From positions 1-55,604 of the forward strand of contig JAGUVT010000104.1 of NCBI GenBank assembly GCA_020062745.1: 55,604 bases of DNA, written 5' to 3'. Position numbers and translations under genes: made by a program. Source of the stretch: Deltaproteobacteria bacterium. GTDB lineage: Bacteria; Bacillota; Desulfotomaculia; Desulfotomaculales; JAGUVT01. The first letter of the stretch is position 1, and each line of letters starts with the position of its first letter. The notes below the pieces were generated by a model. The model was not told where the DNA came from. It saw only the letters and a program-made list of their open reading frames with translations, and did no database searches. This document shows positions 38,144-47,680 of the stretch, in pieces.

Positions 38144-41100
38144 TTACCTGCCCTCCCCCATTCGCGTCAGCGCCTGGTCATACCACATCAGCAGCTTGGG
38201 ATCTTCTTGAAGGACGTTTTCGGAAATCTTGCCGGCCACGGCGATGATGGTGGTGTAGTCATGCTCCTGCCACGCCTTCTTGAACCCGGCGCGGACGGCC
38301 TCCAGGCGGAATACCTTCAGGCGCTTCTGTTTGGACTCACGGTACTCCTCGAACTCGCGCAGCAGGGCCCGCTCGCGCAGCTTTTCCAGGTCGCCGGCTT
38401 TGTTCGGATCGGGTACGTACCAGCGGTCCTTTCCCTTGCGCTGTAGCTCCGGGGCGTCCTTGGGCAGGTTGCGCAGTTCCTTGAAGTTGGTGGACAGGTA
38501 GCCGTGAATCTGGCCCGGTACCCCGCCCTTGCCGTCGTAGCGCAGGAAGTTCTGCTCCAGCAGGACCGAAAGCTCCAGGGGTTTTTCGTGTTTCTGCCAG
38601 CCGCCGATCTCTTTAATGAACTGCGGGTGGAGTTCCTGGAAGGTCTGCGGCTTCCTGGTGAGCTGTGCTTTTAGCCACTGGATGGCGGAAGCTTCGTCGG
38701 TGACAAAGAGTGAAAGCTGCAGCACTTCTTTTACGGTCATGCGCTTCTTGTCGTACTCGGCCACCTGGCCGGGGAGGAAATACATCCCGTCGCGCACCGG
38801 GAAGCGCTGCTCCAGCCCGGCGTAAAATTCCGCGGCGGACAGGGGAACGATTATCCCGCGCTGGACGTGGAAGGCCACCATGCGGTCGAAGAGGAGGTAG
38901 TTTAAGCGTTCGGCGACGATTTCCAAACGAAGTCCAATGTCCAAAGTCCCTGGTCCAAAGTCGTTCTGACCTGAGACTTTGGACTTGGGACCAGAGACTA
39001 CGGCAACAGGCAGTTGCCGTAAGTGGGTGCGGACAAAGTCCCAGACGCCGTTTTCCGTGCCGGCTTCGAGTTTGAAGCGCTCTTCAAGGCCGCCGTTGGG
39101 TTTGTAGGCGGAGATAACAAGGTCTTGCTTTACTGCACCGGCCGTGGTCATTTGGTTAAAAGTACCCTGTTTTTTATCAATTGTCCGAACATCGGCGACG
39201 ACAAAGCCTGCGGCTTGAAGCGCTTCCTGAATAGCATTCCATACCCGGTTCTGGGAATTGTGGAATTCGACCGTCATCCAGCGGCCGGGTTTAAGCACGC
39301 GGTAGTATTCCTGGAAGCAGCGGGTCATAAGCTGCTGGTATTCCATAGGCCCTTTGCCTTGAACTTTGTTCTCTATGGTTTCCGGTTTATTGTTAGTAAA
39401 AACCTTGAGCCAGGCTTCCCAGAGAAAGTTTAGCTCGGAGTACATCAGATTGCCGCCGAAGGGCGGGTCGGTGAAGATGTAGTTAGCAAAAACGGTCTCA
39501 TGCATCGATGATGTTAGATCCGCTGTAAAAAGCGAAAACGGGGATGCTACGGGTCGTCTCAGCTCACGTTTTACCATCCGTTGAAGCTTGCCCCTCAGTA
39601 TGTATTCCGGCGAGACCTCAACTTGTTGGGAACCAACGTAAAGCGTACCGCTAAGATATTGGTTGACTTGAGAATAATGCGTAGGCACATATCTAGAGAT
39701 TTTCGAAAATCCAAGGGACGCGTATTGGACAAAAAACATGACGATATTCAGAAGTTTATCCAAAGGGTTTCTTGCAGTTTGGTACAGCGCCCCCAGCACC
39801 CACAAATTCCGCTTCGTATAAAAATGGTGCACATGGGTGAGGCCTATGTCATCGTTGCGCCGTGACTCTTCCCCCTCCGGCATCCGGTCGGTCGGGAACC
39901 AGCAAGGGATTTCGCTGCTTTCGATTTTTTCGATCAGCGCCAGGTCGAATTCGTCGGGCGTTTTCTCGTACCGCTTTTTACCCGCGCTGTAGTTGATGAG
40001 CACGGGGACCTGTTTGGCCTGGCGCACAGTCTGGTTGACGGCCTGATCGAACCGCGTCACCCAGGCGCGTTCCATGGTGCGCTTGGTGAGGCGGGCCCGG
40101 CAATGGGGGCAGGAAAACGTGTCGCGCACTTTGCCGGCGCCCTTGTCCACCGCCGCTTCCCAGAAGATCACTTCGCCCGTTCAATCCGGGCAGACAAAAA
40201 CATCCGACCAGACGGTATAATTGATAGTTCCGAGTCGCGAGCCATAGGCCGCGAGTCGGTCTCTGATTTGCTCTGGTGTCGTGGACTTCCGGATGACCGC
40301 GGCAAGTTCTTGTGCGAGCGACCCGTGACCCGCTGACCCGTGACCCGTTGACTCGTGACCCGTTGACCCGTGACTCACGATGGTGGCGTACATCCAGCCG
40401 CATTCTTCCTCCACCTCCTGTAGAATGCGCCCGGCCTCCTTTTCAAAGGCGGCCACATCCACCGGCGTGTTGTAATTGTAAGCAATGAAGGTGGCGGCGG
40501 GCGACAGGTCGTTCAAAACAGCCCGGCGCGCCCCGAGCTTGGAGAAGGGCCTCCATACCGTGTGGGCGTTCTCATCCGGCTCCGGCGCGTAAACCGTACC
40601 GTCGTCTTCCACCCGGTATCCCAGTGATTCCACTGCTCTCCGATCGCCGCACAGTTGGGCCGCCACCCCCGTCATGCCCGTCCCGCAGAAGCCGTCGAAA
40701 ACCACATCCCCGGGTTCCGTGTAATGCAGGATGTAGCGCATGATCGCCTTGTGCGGCACCTTGGTGTGATACGAGTGGGCGTTGTAGATCGGGTCGTTCT
40801 TGCCCTCGCTCACATCCGCCGCAAACGGTTCGCGCCGGTAGTTGTCCGTTACCGGATCATACGGCCTGCCGTAGTGCTTGATGAAGTCCGCGACGAACGG
40901 ATTCGGACAGGCGGTGTAATACGGCGGGTCGGACAGGGCCAGGATGTCCTCGTCCGAGCCGATGGGGAACCCCTCGATCTTGCGAAACTCCGGGTCGCGA
41001 AGCTTCTCGCGCAGCTTCTCCAGAAAATATTTCCGGCGCTCCTCGTCGTTCGGAAACGTCATGCCGAGGCAAGTTACAGGTCCCGAGTCGCGGGTCGTGG

Positions 41101-41155
41101 GCCGGTCCATTTCAAATAAGGTCTGCTGATAATGTTGTGCATTCTTTTTGGTCAT
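38144..41155 (-). CDS. pglX: BREX-3 DNA methyltransferase PglX with an in-frame TGA
   Basis: PglX methylates host DNA so that BREX tolerates it. The two open segments, 41155-40181 and 40180-38144, are in the same frame, separated by one TGA codon (40183-40181), and together give 1,003 codons. Seen: LSDPPYYTACPNPF near residue 75, SAM-binding VFDGFCGTGMTG near 152, a second DPPF (IFTDPPFGGNLMYSELNFLW) near 560, and a zinc ribbon CPD-stop ... SCPHC around 325-350. The stop occupies the place of the second Cys of the first CxxC. It could be a nonsense mutation or, less likely, a selenocysteine codon. Repeat-rich insertions (40317-40378, 38935-39000) also lie in the gene. Start overlaps the preceding small gene as ATGA. 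Confidence 0.8.
38930..39002. repeat. GTCCAAAGTC repeat insertion inside pglX
   Basis: Four related direct and inverted copies (GTCCAAAGTC, GTCCAAAGTC, GACTTTGGAC, then GGGACCAGAGAC) fill about 70 bp in frame, encoding a low-complexity Gly/Ser/Lys stretch (VVSGPKSKVSGQNDFGPG). It looks like a small palindromic repeat inserted into the gene without breaking the frame. Confidence 0.65.
40317..40378. repeat. CCCGTGA/CCCGTTGA tandem repeat inside pglX
   Basis: About nine imperfect units built on GACCCGTGACCCG(C/T)T are read in frame as SHGSTGHESTGHGSAGHGS. Related units occur at 41541-41599 and 45451-45466 within the same operon. Confidence 0.75.
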
Positions 41156-41526
41156 GAGCTGCCCCCCTTGGTAAGGTACCGCATGAAGCCTCCAATGAGA
41201 TTTCCTGCTTCGGTTGCCATTCTATAGAGTGAATCGAATTGGTCTTGGTTGATCAACCCGGCATCAAGCGCTACATACAGTTGCGCTTTCACTTCACCGG
41301 CCGAACCCTTGGCAATGGAGAGGAAGCGCCTGAACTCGACATCGCCTCCGCGCTCGAAACCTTCCGCGATATTGGATATGACGGATACGGCGGCACGGCG
41401 TATCTGGTCGCGAAGTCCGAAGTCACGCGCGAACGATCCCTCATTGGAAACGGCGTAAATTTCCTGAGTCAGTTCCCGCGCCTTCTTCCAGGCTTCGATG
41501 TCTTCGAACCTCTTGATTTTCACCAT
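41152..41526 (-). CDS. Four-helix-bundle protein of the S23/IVP (Avd-like) family
   Basis: A small protein of about 124 residues: FEDIEAWKKARELTQEIY, then FGLRDQIRRAAVSVISNIAEG and GSAGEVKAQLYVALD, the standard blocks of the bacterial four-helix-bundle family first known from 23S rRNA intervening sequences and related to Avd of diversity-generating retroelements. It pentamerises and has a basic surface; function as an orphan is unknown. No 23S rRNA or reverse transcriptase is nearby. ATG 41526 is preferred because AAGGA lies 6 nt upstream; 41532 is possible. Its stop overlaps the pglX start as ATGA. It is not a usual BREX component. Confidence 0.78.
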   Translation of the reverse strand: MVKIKRFEDIEAWKKARELTQEIYAVSNEGSFARDFGLRDQIRRAAVSVISNIAEGFERGGDVEFRRFLSIAKGSAGEVKAQLYVALDAGLINQDQFDSLYRMATEAGNLIGGFMRYLTKGGSS

Positions 41527-41540
41527 CTTCATTCCTTCCA

Positions 41541-41599
41541 CCCCTGACCCACGACCCGTAACCCGTGACCCACGACCCGTGACTCGTAACCCGTGACCC
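41541..41599. repeat. CCCGTGAC/CCCACGAC repeat between brxC and the four-helix-bundle gene
   Basis: The stretch is built from alternating ACCCGTGACCC and CCACGACCCGT units. It is related to the repeat inside pglX (40317-40378). Translation of this stretch from the open frame above 41526 gives low-complexity RVTGRGSRVTGRGSGV, so I place the gene start downstream. Confidence 0.75.
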
Positions 41600-41603
41600 A
41601 CGA

Positions 41604-44600
41604 CTATTCCAATACAATCCGGACTTTTTCAAGCTCCTTGCCCCTGGTGAGTTCGTCCAGGTATTCCTCAAACCGCTTCTTCATCTCCGCCAGGGTGGCG
41701 GGGGAACCGCCCTTGAGCAGCCCGGCGCGCAGGCCGGCGGTCTTGACCGTCACCTTGAGCAGGCCGGAGAGGGCCTCCTGCAGGGCGTGGATGAAGTCCT
41801 GGCCGGGGTCCTGCGGCAGAGCCCGCGTCTTGATGAAGCTGTCAACGAGGTTACGCGGCTCTGGCTTGAGCAGGTCCAGGTTGCCTCTGGTCGCCGGGTC
41901 TTCCAGGTTGGCAAGCAACGCCGCAGTCCATTCGGCGATCATCTTATCCAACTGCTCATCAAGCTGTTGCAAGACGGAGGCGGCGTTGATTGGACTTTGG
42001 ACCATTTCGTCCGCCGGCCGGAACCCGCAGTGCGGGCACACGGGCGAGGCGTTCAATCCCCGTTCGGTAAGCGTAAAGCAGCTCTTCAAGCCCGCCAGGC
42101 GGTTTTGGAAACCGGTCAGTTGCTGGCGGGGCATGATGTCGATGGCGGAGAGTTTCTGCAGCGCCTTCAGCCGCTCATCGTTCATGAGCCGGGACTTGTG
42201 CTTGTCCTCATTGACGCCCAGCCGCGCCCTGGTATGCAGGTCGAGATACGCCTGCAGGTACGCTTTTTTCAGGCCGGTAAGCTCGCGCTGCGTCTGCTGG
42301 CGGAAGTCCGCCGCGCCGCGCCCGGCTGGATCGCTGAGCTGCCCGAGGACATCCTCGCGCACCGTCTTCATCCTGCCGCTCCATTCGTGCCCGGCGGGCA
42401 GGACCGCTTCGGCTGTGGAGAGGTACGCAGCCGTGGTCCCGAGGGCGGCCGCCAGTTCCTGCAGGGACTCGATCTCTTCCAGAGTCCGGAGCCCCTCGCG
42501 GTGGCCGTTTACCTCCGGGGCGTCGTAACGGAAGTTTTTCAGTTTGCCCGGTGAATTGAACGCCTGTAAAGATTCAAGGAACGACTTCGTTTTTTCCAGT
42601 TGCGAGTTCCGGGCTGTGAGTTCCGGGTCGGAAAACAGCCGTTGCCCCCAGAAGACCGGCCCGTCCCGCAGGTTTTGTATGGCCAGCGCGATGCGGTTGA
42701 CCGTGCCGGTCACGGCCTTTTGGAGTTCGGCAACCGGCTCGTCTTTGTTTTGAGTAACCAGTTGCGCCATGCCCGGCGTGAGCCCGAGCAGCTCGAACAG
42801 TGCTTTAAGCGCCGGCAGGTTCCAGTCCCTGGGGCGTTCGATGTGCTTGAACTGTTCCAGTTCTTCGATGCCGGTCCCGGCCAGTTGGGGAAGGCCGGCG
42901 GCGTCGAACTTCTTGCCCGGAACAGCCAGCACCAGTTCGCCGGAGTAGACCAGCGCCGCCAGGACCACCACGGCCCACGCGGGCTCCAGTCGCAGGGTCT
43001 GCGGCGCCAGGTACTCCACCCCGAAGATTTCCTGGATCAGCTCGGAGCGGTTGACCACCTGGCCGTGGCCCTTCTTACTCAAGATGTCGAGGATATGCCG
43101 GGCGTATTTCGATTTATACGGATCAAGCCTGTCGCCGTCAAGAAGCTCAAGGGCGTCCAGCACTGCGGTGGCTTGTTTGGTCGGCTTTTGCCCGGCGATG
43201 GTCCGCAGCGCGTCCTGGACAGCCTGGGCCTGGTTGGCTCCGGTGATGAGCACTGGAAAGACGGGGTATCCGGGAGCCTGTTCCTGGAAGTGGGCCCCGA
43301 GGCAGATGCCGGCAACGGTGTTTATCAAATTGCGGAAGTTGATGCGTTCGTGGGAGGCGATGCCGGACAAATCGCGGACCGGCTTGTCCCTGGACCACCC
43401 CATTATCGACCTGGTCCGTCCCTGGTAGGTGACCTCGAAGGCCTCATACATGTTTTCCTTCAGCCATTGCAGCAGGTCCCGCAGAAAGCCCGACGCCTTG
43501 GACTCATAGGTTGACTTGGCATGCCCCGAGGCGGTGGAGGCCAGGTCAAGGGCCGCGGCAAAGCTCTTGAGCGCCGTGCGAAAGGCCTCATCCTTGCCCG
43601 CCAGACGCAGGAACAGTTCCTCGGGCTTCTTCTCGTCCTTGAAGCGCGGGGGTTCGAAGGGCTGAATGAAATAAATGTAGAAGTCCCGCGGCGGGACGGC
43701 GGTGGAGCGCTCGTTGGGCGCGCCAAAAAAAAGGTACCCCTGGCGCGCGGCTTTCCGTTCCAGCCATGTAAGCTCGTGCTGCCAGATTTTATAGCCGGTG
43801 ACGTAGGTCTGGTCGGTGCACTCCATGACCCGCTTCAGAGCCTCGTAGTAGTAGCGGTCGAACTGAGAAGCGTCAAGACTGTCGGCGCGCTTTTCGATCA
43901 GGGCGTCGAAATCGTCGGTTTTCTTCAAATCCAGGTAATACTGGCGGTTTTCCGGGTTCGATGAGATAAACTGGCCGCTTACCGTCCTGTGGATCTCGCG
44001 CAGGACGGTCTCCACCTGGGAGAGCAGGTCGTCGGCCGGGTCGCCGCCCAGGTCTTCGATGCCGGGCTGGTACAGGCAGAGAGTGTCTCGCAGTTCCTCC
44101 GCCGTCGCGCCCAAAGGGGCGTAGATATCGCCGGTGGTCAGCCGGTGGACGGAAAGGGCGTGGATCAGCCGCAGCGCCACAGGTTTGTAAGCGGGCCGGG
44201 TAAAAGCCGCCGGATGCGGGCCTCCAGCACCTGGCTGCAGTCGATCACCGCCTTGATGTCCGGCACGGCGCGGAAGGAGGGGTTTTCGCACAGGTTCGTC
44301 CAGTAGCCGTCGTAGGCGATCAGCCCGGGCGGAAGAAGAGGTTGGGGGCCGGGTGATGAATCAATCGCGGGCAGATCGTATTCAAGTATCTTTTTAATTT
44401 CGCGGCTGAGTGTTTTCAAGACTTCGCGTTTCTCTATCGCGGTGACCCGCTCAAAGGTGTCGATATAATCGGGATGTACTGGGAACAGCCGGACGAACTC
44501 GTCCATGCGCTCGTTCATGCGCCCGTAAAATCTGGCGAAGGGGGTGAGGTAGGCACGGATTTTGGCCTGCTGCTCGCCGGTTTTCTTCAGCAGCCGTTCG

Positions 44601-45367
44601 GCCACCACGAACTTGACGTCCTTGCGGGCAATCAGGATTTGCTCGAAGCGGTCTTTTACCCGGCGGATGCTGTCGGCCACGAAGGAGAAGCGGGGGCTGT
44701 CGAAGATAGCCTCCTGCACCCCGGCGATGAAGCGGAAGCGCAGGTCCTTGCAAACTTCGCCAATCTCCCGGAGGAAGTTTAAGTCGAGGATGAGCTCCTG
44801 ATCCTTGCGGCTGCGGAGGTAGTCGAGCAACTCGTCCACCACCAGGAGCAGGCCGTGGTCGGGGTAATCCTGGTGAAAAGCGGCCATCATCTCCTCGAAG
44901 GCCCGCTTGTTGTTGGACACTTCCGCCGCCGATGGAAACGAGTAGTTTACCCCGATAGACGACAGGTACTCCTCCAGTTCGCCCGTGAGAATGTCGCGCA
45001 GGGACATGGTGGTTGCTCCGATTTCGGTGCGCGCCACCTTGAAGCGGCCGCCGATTTTGCCCGCCGCGCCGGCGACGCTGCCATCGTTCAGGTACGGGGA
45101 GAGTTCCCCGTTCTCCGCCAGGGCGGAGATTACCGACATAAGGTGGGACTTGCCGGTGCCGTAGTTGCCGACAACCATAAGTCCCTTGTTGTCGGCCGGC
45201 TGGTCGAACTGAAGCTGGGGAATGACGAGGCCGGTCAGCTTTCCGGCCATCTCCCCGGAGATGACGTAGGTCCGGACAAGCTGCCGCGCTGCGGCCGCCT
45301 CATTGGCGTCCCGCAGTTGCACCACGGTCTCGATGGGTTCGAATTGAATCAGATCTTTGTATTTCAT
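41604..45367 (-). pseudogene. brxC: BREX-3 BrxC (DUF6079) P-loop protein, interrupted by one frameshift
   Basis: BrxC is the large ATPase of BREX. The N-terminal frame (45367-44165) has Walker [13 protein letters not shown], Walker [13 protein letters not shown], and [18 protein letters not shown]. The C-terminal frame, in the next phase, resumes with [16 protein letters not shown] and runs to 41604, with a CPHCG zinc motif near the C-terminus. The phases join at the TTTT run at 44205-44202: adding one T restores R-R-L-F-T-R-P. Reconstructed length is about 1,254 residues, as expected. Either a true inactivating 1-nt deletion or a sequence error. ATG 45367 is placed by GGGGG upstream. Confidence 0.85.
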
Positions 45368-45450
45368 CACGTTTAACCCCCATGCGATTTTGCCTGTATA
45401 TGGCGAGATTTGAGAACTGATTGGTAAGTGAACGTTTCTTCGCCCGTCAC

Positions 45451-45466
45451 CCGTCACTTTTCATTC
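45451..45466. repeat. Short CACCCGTCAC direct repeat at the end of brxF
   Basis: CGTCACCCGTCACTT overlaps the last codons of brxF and the brxF-brxC gap. It belongs to the same GTCACCCG-type sequence family as the repeats in pglX and upstream of the four-helix-bundle gene. Confidence 0.5.
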
Positions 45467-45957
45467 ATCACTTCCGGCTCCGCCGGGCTCACGATCAGCA
45501 AATCGTTAACTGCGTATCGCCTGTATTCAGGGTGTTCCGGCACGGCGTAAACCAGGAAAAGCGACGGGTGGATGCGTCTGATTTCGCCGTTCCAGGCCAC
45601 GACGAGCGTCTTGTTCCGGGACAGTCCCTGCAGGAGCCGGAGAGGGTCCTGTTTGAGGGAAATATCGAACAGCAATTCAATATTGTCGAGCAGGATAACT
45701 TCGCCGCTGAAGGTGTTTACGATCTCCGCCAGCAGGCGGGGAAGTTGCAGCGCTCGCAGGCGCCCGGTGAGATCGAGCATGCGGCGGGAGAGTGCGAGGT
45801 TGATGTTGACCAGCGGCGCGCCCGTACGTTCCTGAACATCCCGGAGCGCGGCGGTTTTTCCCGCCCCGGCCGGCGCCGCCAGGATAACGAGGCGGTGGTA
45901 CAACTCGGCAGCCCGGTTGATTTTTTGCATCACCCGATCGGCAAGTGATTCCGGCAT
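45454..45957 (-). CDS. brxF: BREX-3 BrxF, small P-loop ATPase-like protein
   Basis: First gene of the BREX operon and the marker of type 3 BREX. About 167 residues: Walker A APAGAGKT at residues 28-35, [18 protein letters not shown], Walker B-like [13 protein letters not shown], and a conserved C-terminal stretch with [21 protein letters not shown]. The partner is BrxC; exact role is unknown. ATG 45957 is used because GGGAG lies about 10 nt upstream; a longer frame to 45984 starts with TTG. The reading frame is intact. It precedes brxC by 87 nt. Confidence 0.85.
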   Translation of the reverse strand: MPESLADRVMQKINRAAELYHRLVILAAPAGAGKTAALRDVQERTGAPLVNINLALSRRMLDLTGRLRALQLPRLLAEIVNTFSGEVILLDNIELLFDISLKQDPLRLLQGLSRNKTLVVAWNGEIRRIHPSLFLVYAVPEHPEYRRYAVNDLLIVSPAEPEVMNEK

Positions 45958-45984
45958 TACTGCTCTTCTCCCGTCTACAGTCAA

Positions 45985-46312
45985 AATTTATTCCAAAACC
46001 GGCCACAATCAAGTTTCATCCTTAAGCTTTATGACAATGCAAACATTTCTTCAATATGAACGGGCCGATGTATTTGATTAAACCTTGCGCAGATTGTGGA
46101 ATTTATTCTTCTTTTTTTGTCAAATTTCCTGCAGGATGGAAAAAATTTGTTCCATACCGGCCGCTGCCCCGGCAACCGGTGCGAATACCATCCCCTCAAA
46201 AATATTTGTCTTGATTATACCTGACTACCCCGACATATATTGTCGCATGGGAAAATAAAAACCATTTATTAAATGTGCCTGCGATACGGTATAAAAATGA
46301 GGTGAGCCCAAA
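45985..46312. promoter_or_regulatory. Divergent intergenic region upstream of brxF
   Basis: 328 nt, AT-rich, without a gene. It must hold the BREX operon promoter (minus strand) and the promoter of the antitoxin at 46313 (plus strand). The clearest element is CGACATATATTGTCG at 46231-46245, a near-perfect palindrome, which may be an operator over the plus-strand -10 region. I see no convincing BREX promoter. Confidence 0.4.
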
Positions 46313-46534
46313 ATGGGTGCTGTTGAACATTTAGTCGAAGAAATAAGAAAACTGGACCCGCAACAAAAAAAGGAATTATTCCGTAAGTTGGGAATCACTC
46401 CTGTGGAACCTGAAGAAGAATTCCGCGGCGGTCCCGACGATCCCCTGGCGGAATTAATCGGGATGTTCAAAGGACGCGGTACCGGCTCCCGTAAATATAA
46501 GGAGGATCTTTATGGGGGTAAAAGGCCTTTATAA
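46313..46534 (+). CDS. Probable antitoxin of a decayed PIN toxin module
   Basis: A 73-residue protein with a helical N-terminus (VEHLVEEIRKLDPQQKKELFRKLG) and a tail ending DPLAELIGMFKGRGTGSRKY and KEDLYGGK. This tail is the pattern of small antitoxins placed before PIN toxins. ATG 46313 has GAGGTGAG upstream. The toxin that should follow is in pieces (46513-46790), so this is probably an orphan antitoxin. Confidence 0.5.
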   Translation: MGAVEHLVEEIRKLDPQQKKELFRKLGITPVEPEEEFRGGPDDPLAELIGMFKGRGTGSRKYKEDLYGGKRPL

Positions 46535-46790
46535 ACTGTTTATTGATACAGTTTCCAGTCGTTTGTGGGCGGTAAACCGCCCTCCCGCCTGGAGGGCAGG
46601 GACCTGCAGGATTTTCTGAATTACCTCTTCGACGCCGTTGCCCCCATCCACCTGAGCACCGCCGCTCTGTGGGTGCCAGGCGTCAAGCCGGCCCGGAAAA
46701 TGTTGGCGGCATTACAATCACTTCCGGGGAACCGGGCGGCCGGATGGGGGTTGAGTTGGTTTCTCGGCGATTACAGGAGAAACTCATACT
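46513..46790 (+). pseudogene. Decayed PIN-family toxin
   Basis: ATG 46513 after GGAGGATCTTT opens MGVKGLYKLFIDT, like the first PIN strand, then stops at TGA after LWAVNRPP. In the adjoining frame RDLQDFLNYLFDAVA follows, similar to the DL-x-DFLDYL helix of this PIN subgroup. Frameshifts and at least one deletion are needed to explain it. Confidence 0.35.
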
Positions 46791-47079
46791 TTCTTCGTCC
46801 ATACAAGATACGGCGTATTTCCACCTGCATACCGTTTACGATATAAAAAACAAGGTAGTTATGCACTACCAGCGCGCGATAACCATTTGCCCGCAGTACA
46901 GGATTTTTGAGCAACGGACAGCGCAAGGGCATCTGCCCAAGGGAACCGATCCCTTCTACGATTTCGTCATACAGTTTAAGCGCGGCATTCGGGGAAAGCT
47001 TATTGACATAATCTACAATGTCTTGCAAATCATGCTGAGCGGAAGGAAAAATCAGTAACTTATACTTTTCTACTGACAT
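46771..47079 (-). CDS. RelE/ParE-family toxin
   Basis: A 102-residue RelE/ParE-fold protein: LLIFPSAQHDLQDIVDYV, then LYDEIVEGIGSLGQMPLRCPLLKNPV, NGYRALVVHNYLVFYIVNG, and RRILYGRRKYEFLL at the end, the normal order of motifs. Such toxins cut mRNA on the ribosome or inhibit gyrase. It overlaps its antitoxin by 20 nt. All key positively charged residues near the C-terminus are present, so it may be active. Confidence 0.88.
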   Translation of the reverse strand: MSVEKYKLLIFPSAQHDLQDIVDYVNKLSPNAALKLYDEIVEGIGSLGQMPLRCPLLKNPVLRANGYRALVVHNYLVFYIVNGMQVEIRRILYGRRKYEFLL

Positions 47080-47332
47080 GCGTCCTCAATTTCCTGGCAT
47101 ACTCGAAAAAGTCCTTACCTTCTGCGCCGTTCGCAATCTCCGCTTCAGCCTCCGACAGCTTGCTATATAGTTCAATGAGCGACTGCTGCCGTTCATAGGC
47201 CTCTATGCTCATGACTACTATATCGCCTACGCCATTCCTGGTAATAAATACCGGCTCTTGTTCTCTGTGACAAAACTCGGAGATCTCGTTGGCGTTATTT
47301 CTCAAATCTGAAATAGGACGGATGTTTGGCAT
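47060..47332 (-). CDS. Phd/YefM-family antitoxin
   Basis: A 90-residue antitoxin. The N-terminal Phd/YefM fold is clear: PISDLRNNANEISEFCHREQ, then EPVFITRNGVGDIVVMSIEAYERQ. The C-terminal helix (LSEAEAEIANGAEGKDFFEYARKL) is the part that would wrap the toxin. It is placed upstream of, and overlaps, the RelE/ParE gene and should repress the pair. Confidence 0.88.
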   Translation of the reverse strand: MPNIRPISDLRNNANEISEFCHREQEPVFITRNGVGDIVVMSIEAYERQQSLIELYSKLSEAEAEIANGAEGKDFFEYARKLRTHVSRKV

Positions 47333-47476
47333 AATAACCCTCCCCTGACATCAATATTTATGCATTTAATATAGCATAATTTTGAGAGAATAACAATCTA
47401 CGCCGGCAGGACAAGAAATTTAGCATGGTGTCCCTTGGATGGAATGCCCTTCGTAGCTGTAAAATAACTGTGGGGT

Positions 47477-47680
47477 TCATTGAGTGCCTAAACAAAATTG
47501 CCTGCTCCAACGAGCAGGATAACCTCTACCCATTCGTAGAGGAACCACACACCCGACAGCGCCTTCCGGCATTTGCTTTTTTAGCGCCACGTGGCTACCA
47601 CGTTGCCGCACCTGTACGAAACCCAGTCTTTCCAATGTTCGGATGGCTTCTTGCCCTGACACCCGGCACAGTTTAGGCAT
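47477..47680 (-). CDS. hicA: HicA-type mRNA interferase, probably damaged at the C-terminus
   Basis: The N-terminus is normal HicA: CRVSGQEAIRTLERLGFVQV then RQRGSHVALKK, including the catalytic His in GSH. After VVPL the usual tail (A-x-G-T-L-x-x-I-L-x-Q-A) is replaced by RMGRGYPARWSRQF, and the expected residues can be read in another frame, so a small indel has probably altered the last 20 residues. Start overlaps the hicB stop by 8 nt. hicB lies upstream, the less common order. Confidence 0.7.
   Translation of the reverse strand: MPKLCRVSGQEAIRTLERLGFVQVRQRGSHVALKKQMPEGAVGCVVPLRMGRGYPARWSRQFCLGTQ

Noticed and set aside
40171-40230. SECIS element supporting selenocysteine in pglX
   Set aside because: Only a 4-bp stem with a 4-nt loop is visible directly after the TGA; this is below what a bacterial SECIS needs, so no regulatory feature is called.
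40317-40378. Possible CRISPR array
   Set aside because: The units are 7-15 nt, contiguous and without unique spacers, and they are read in frame in pglX. It is a tandem repeat, not an array.
42600-43514. 304-codon plus-strand frame opposite brxC
   Set aside because: Antisense to brxC; no motif, no ribosome site, no neighbouring genes in that direction.
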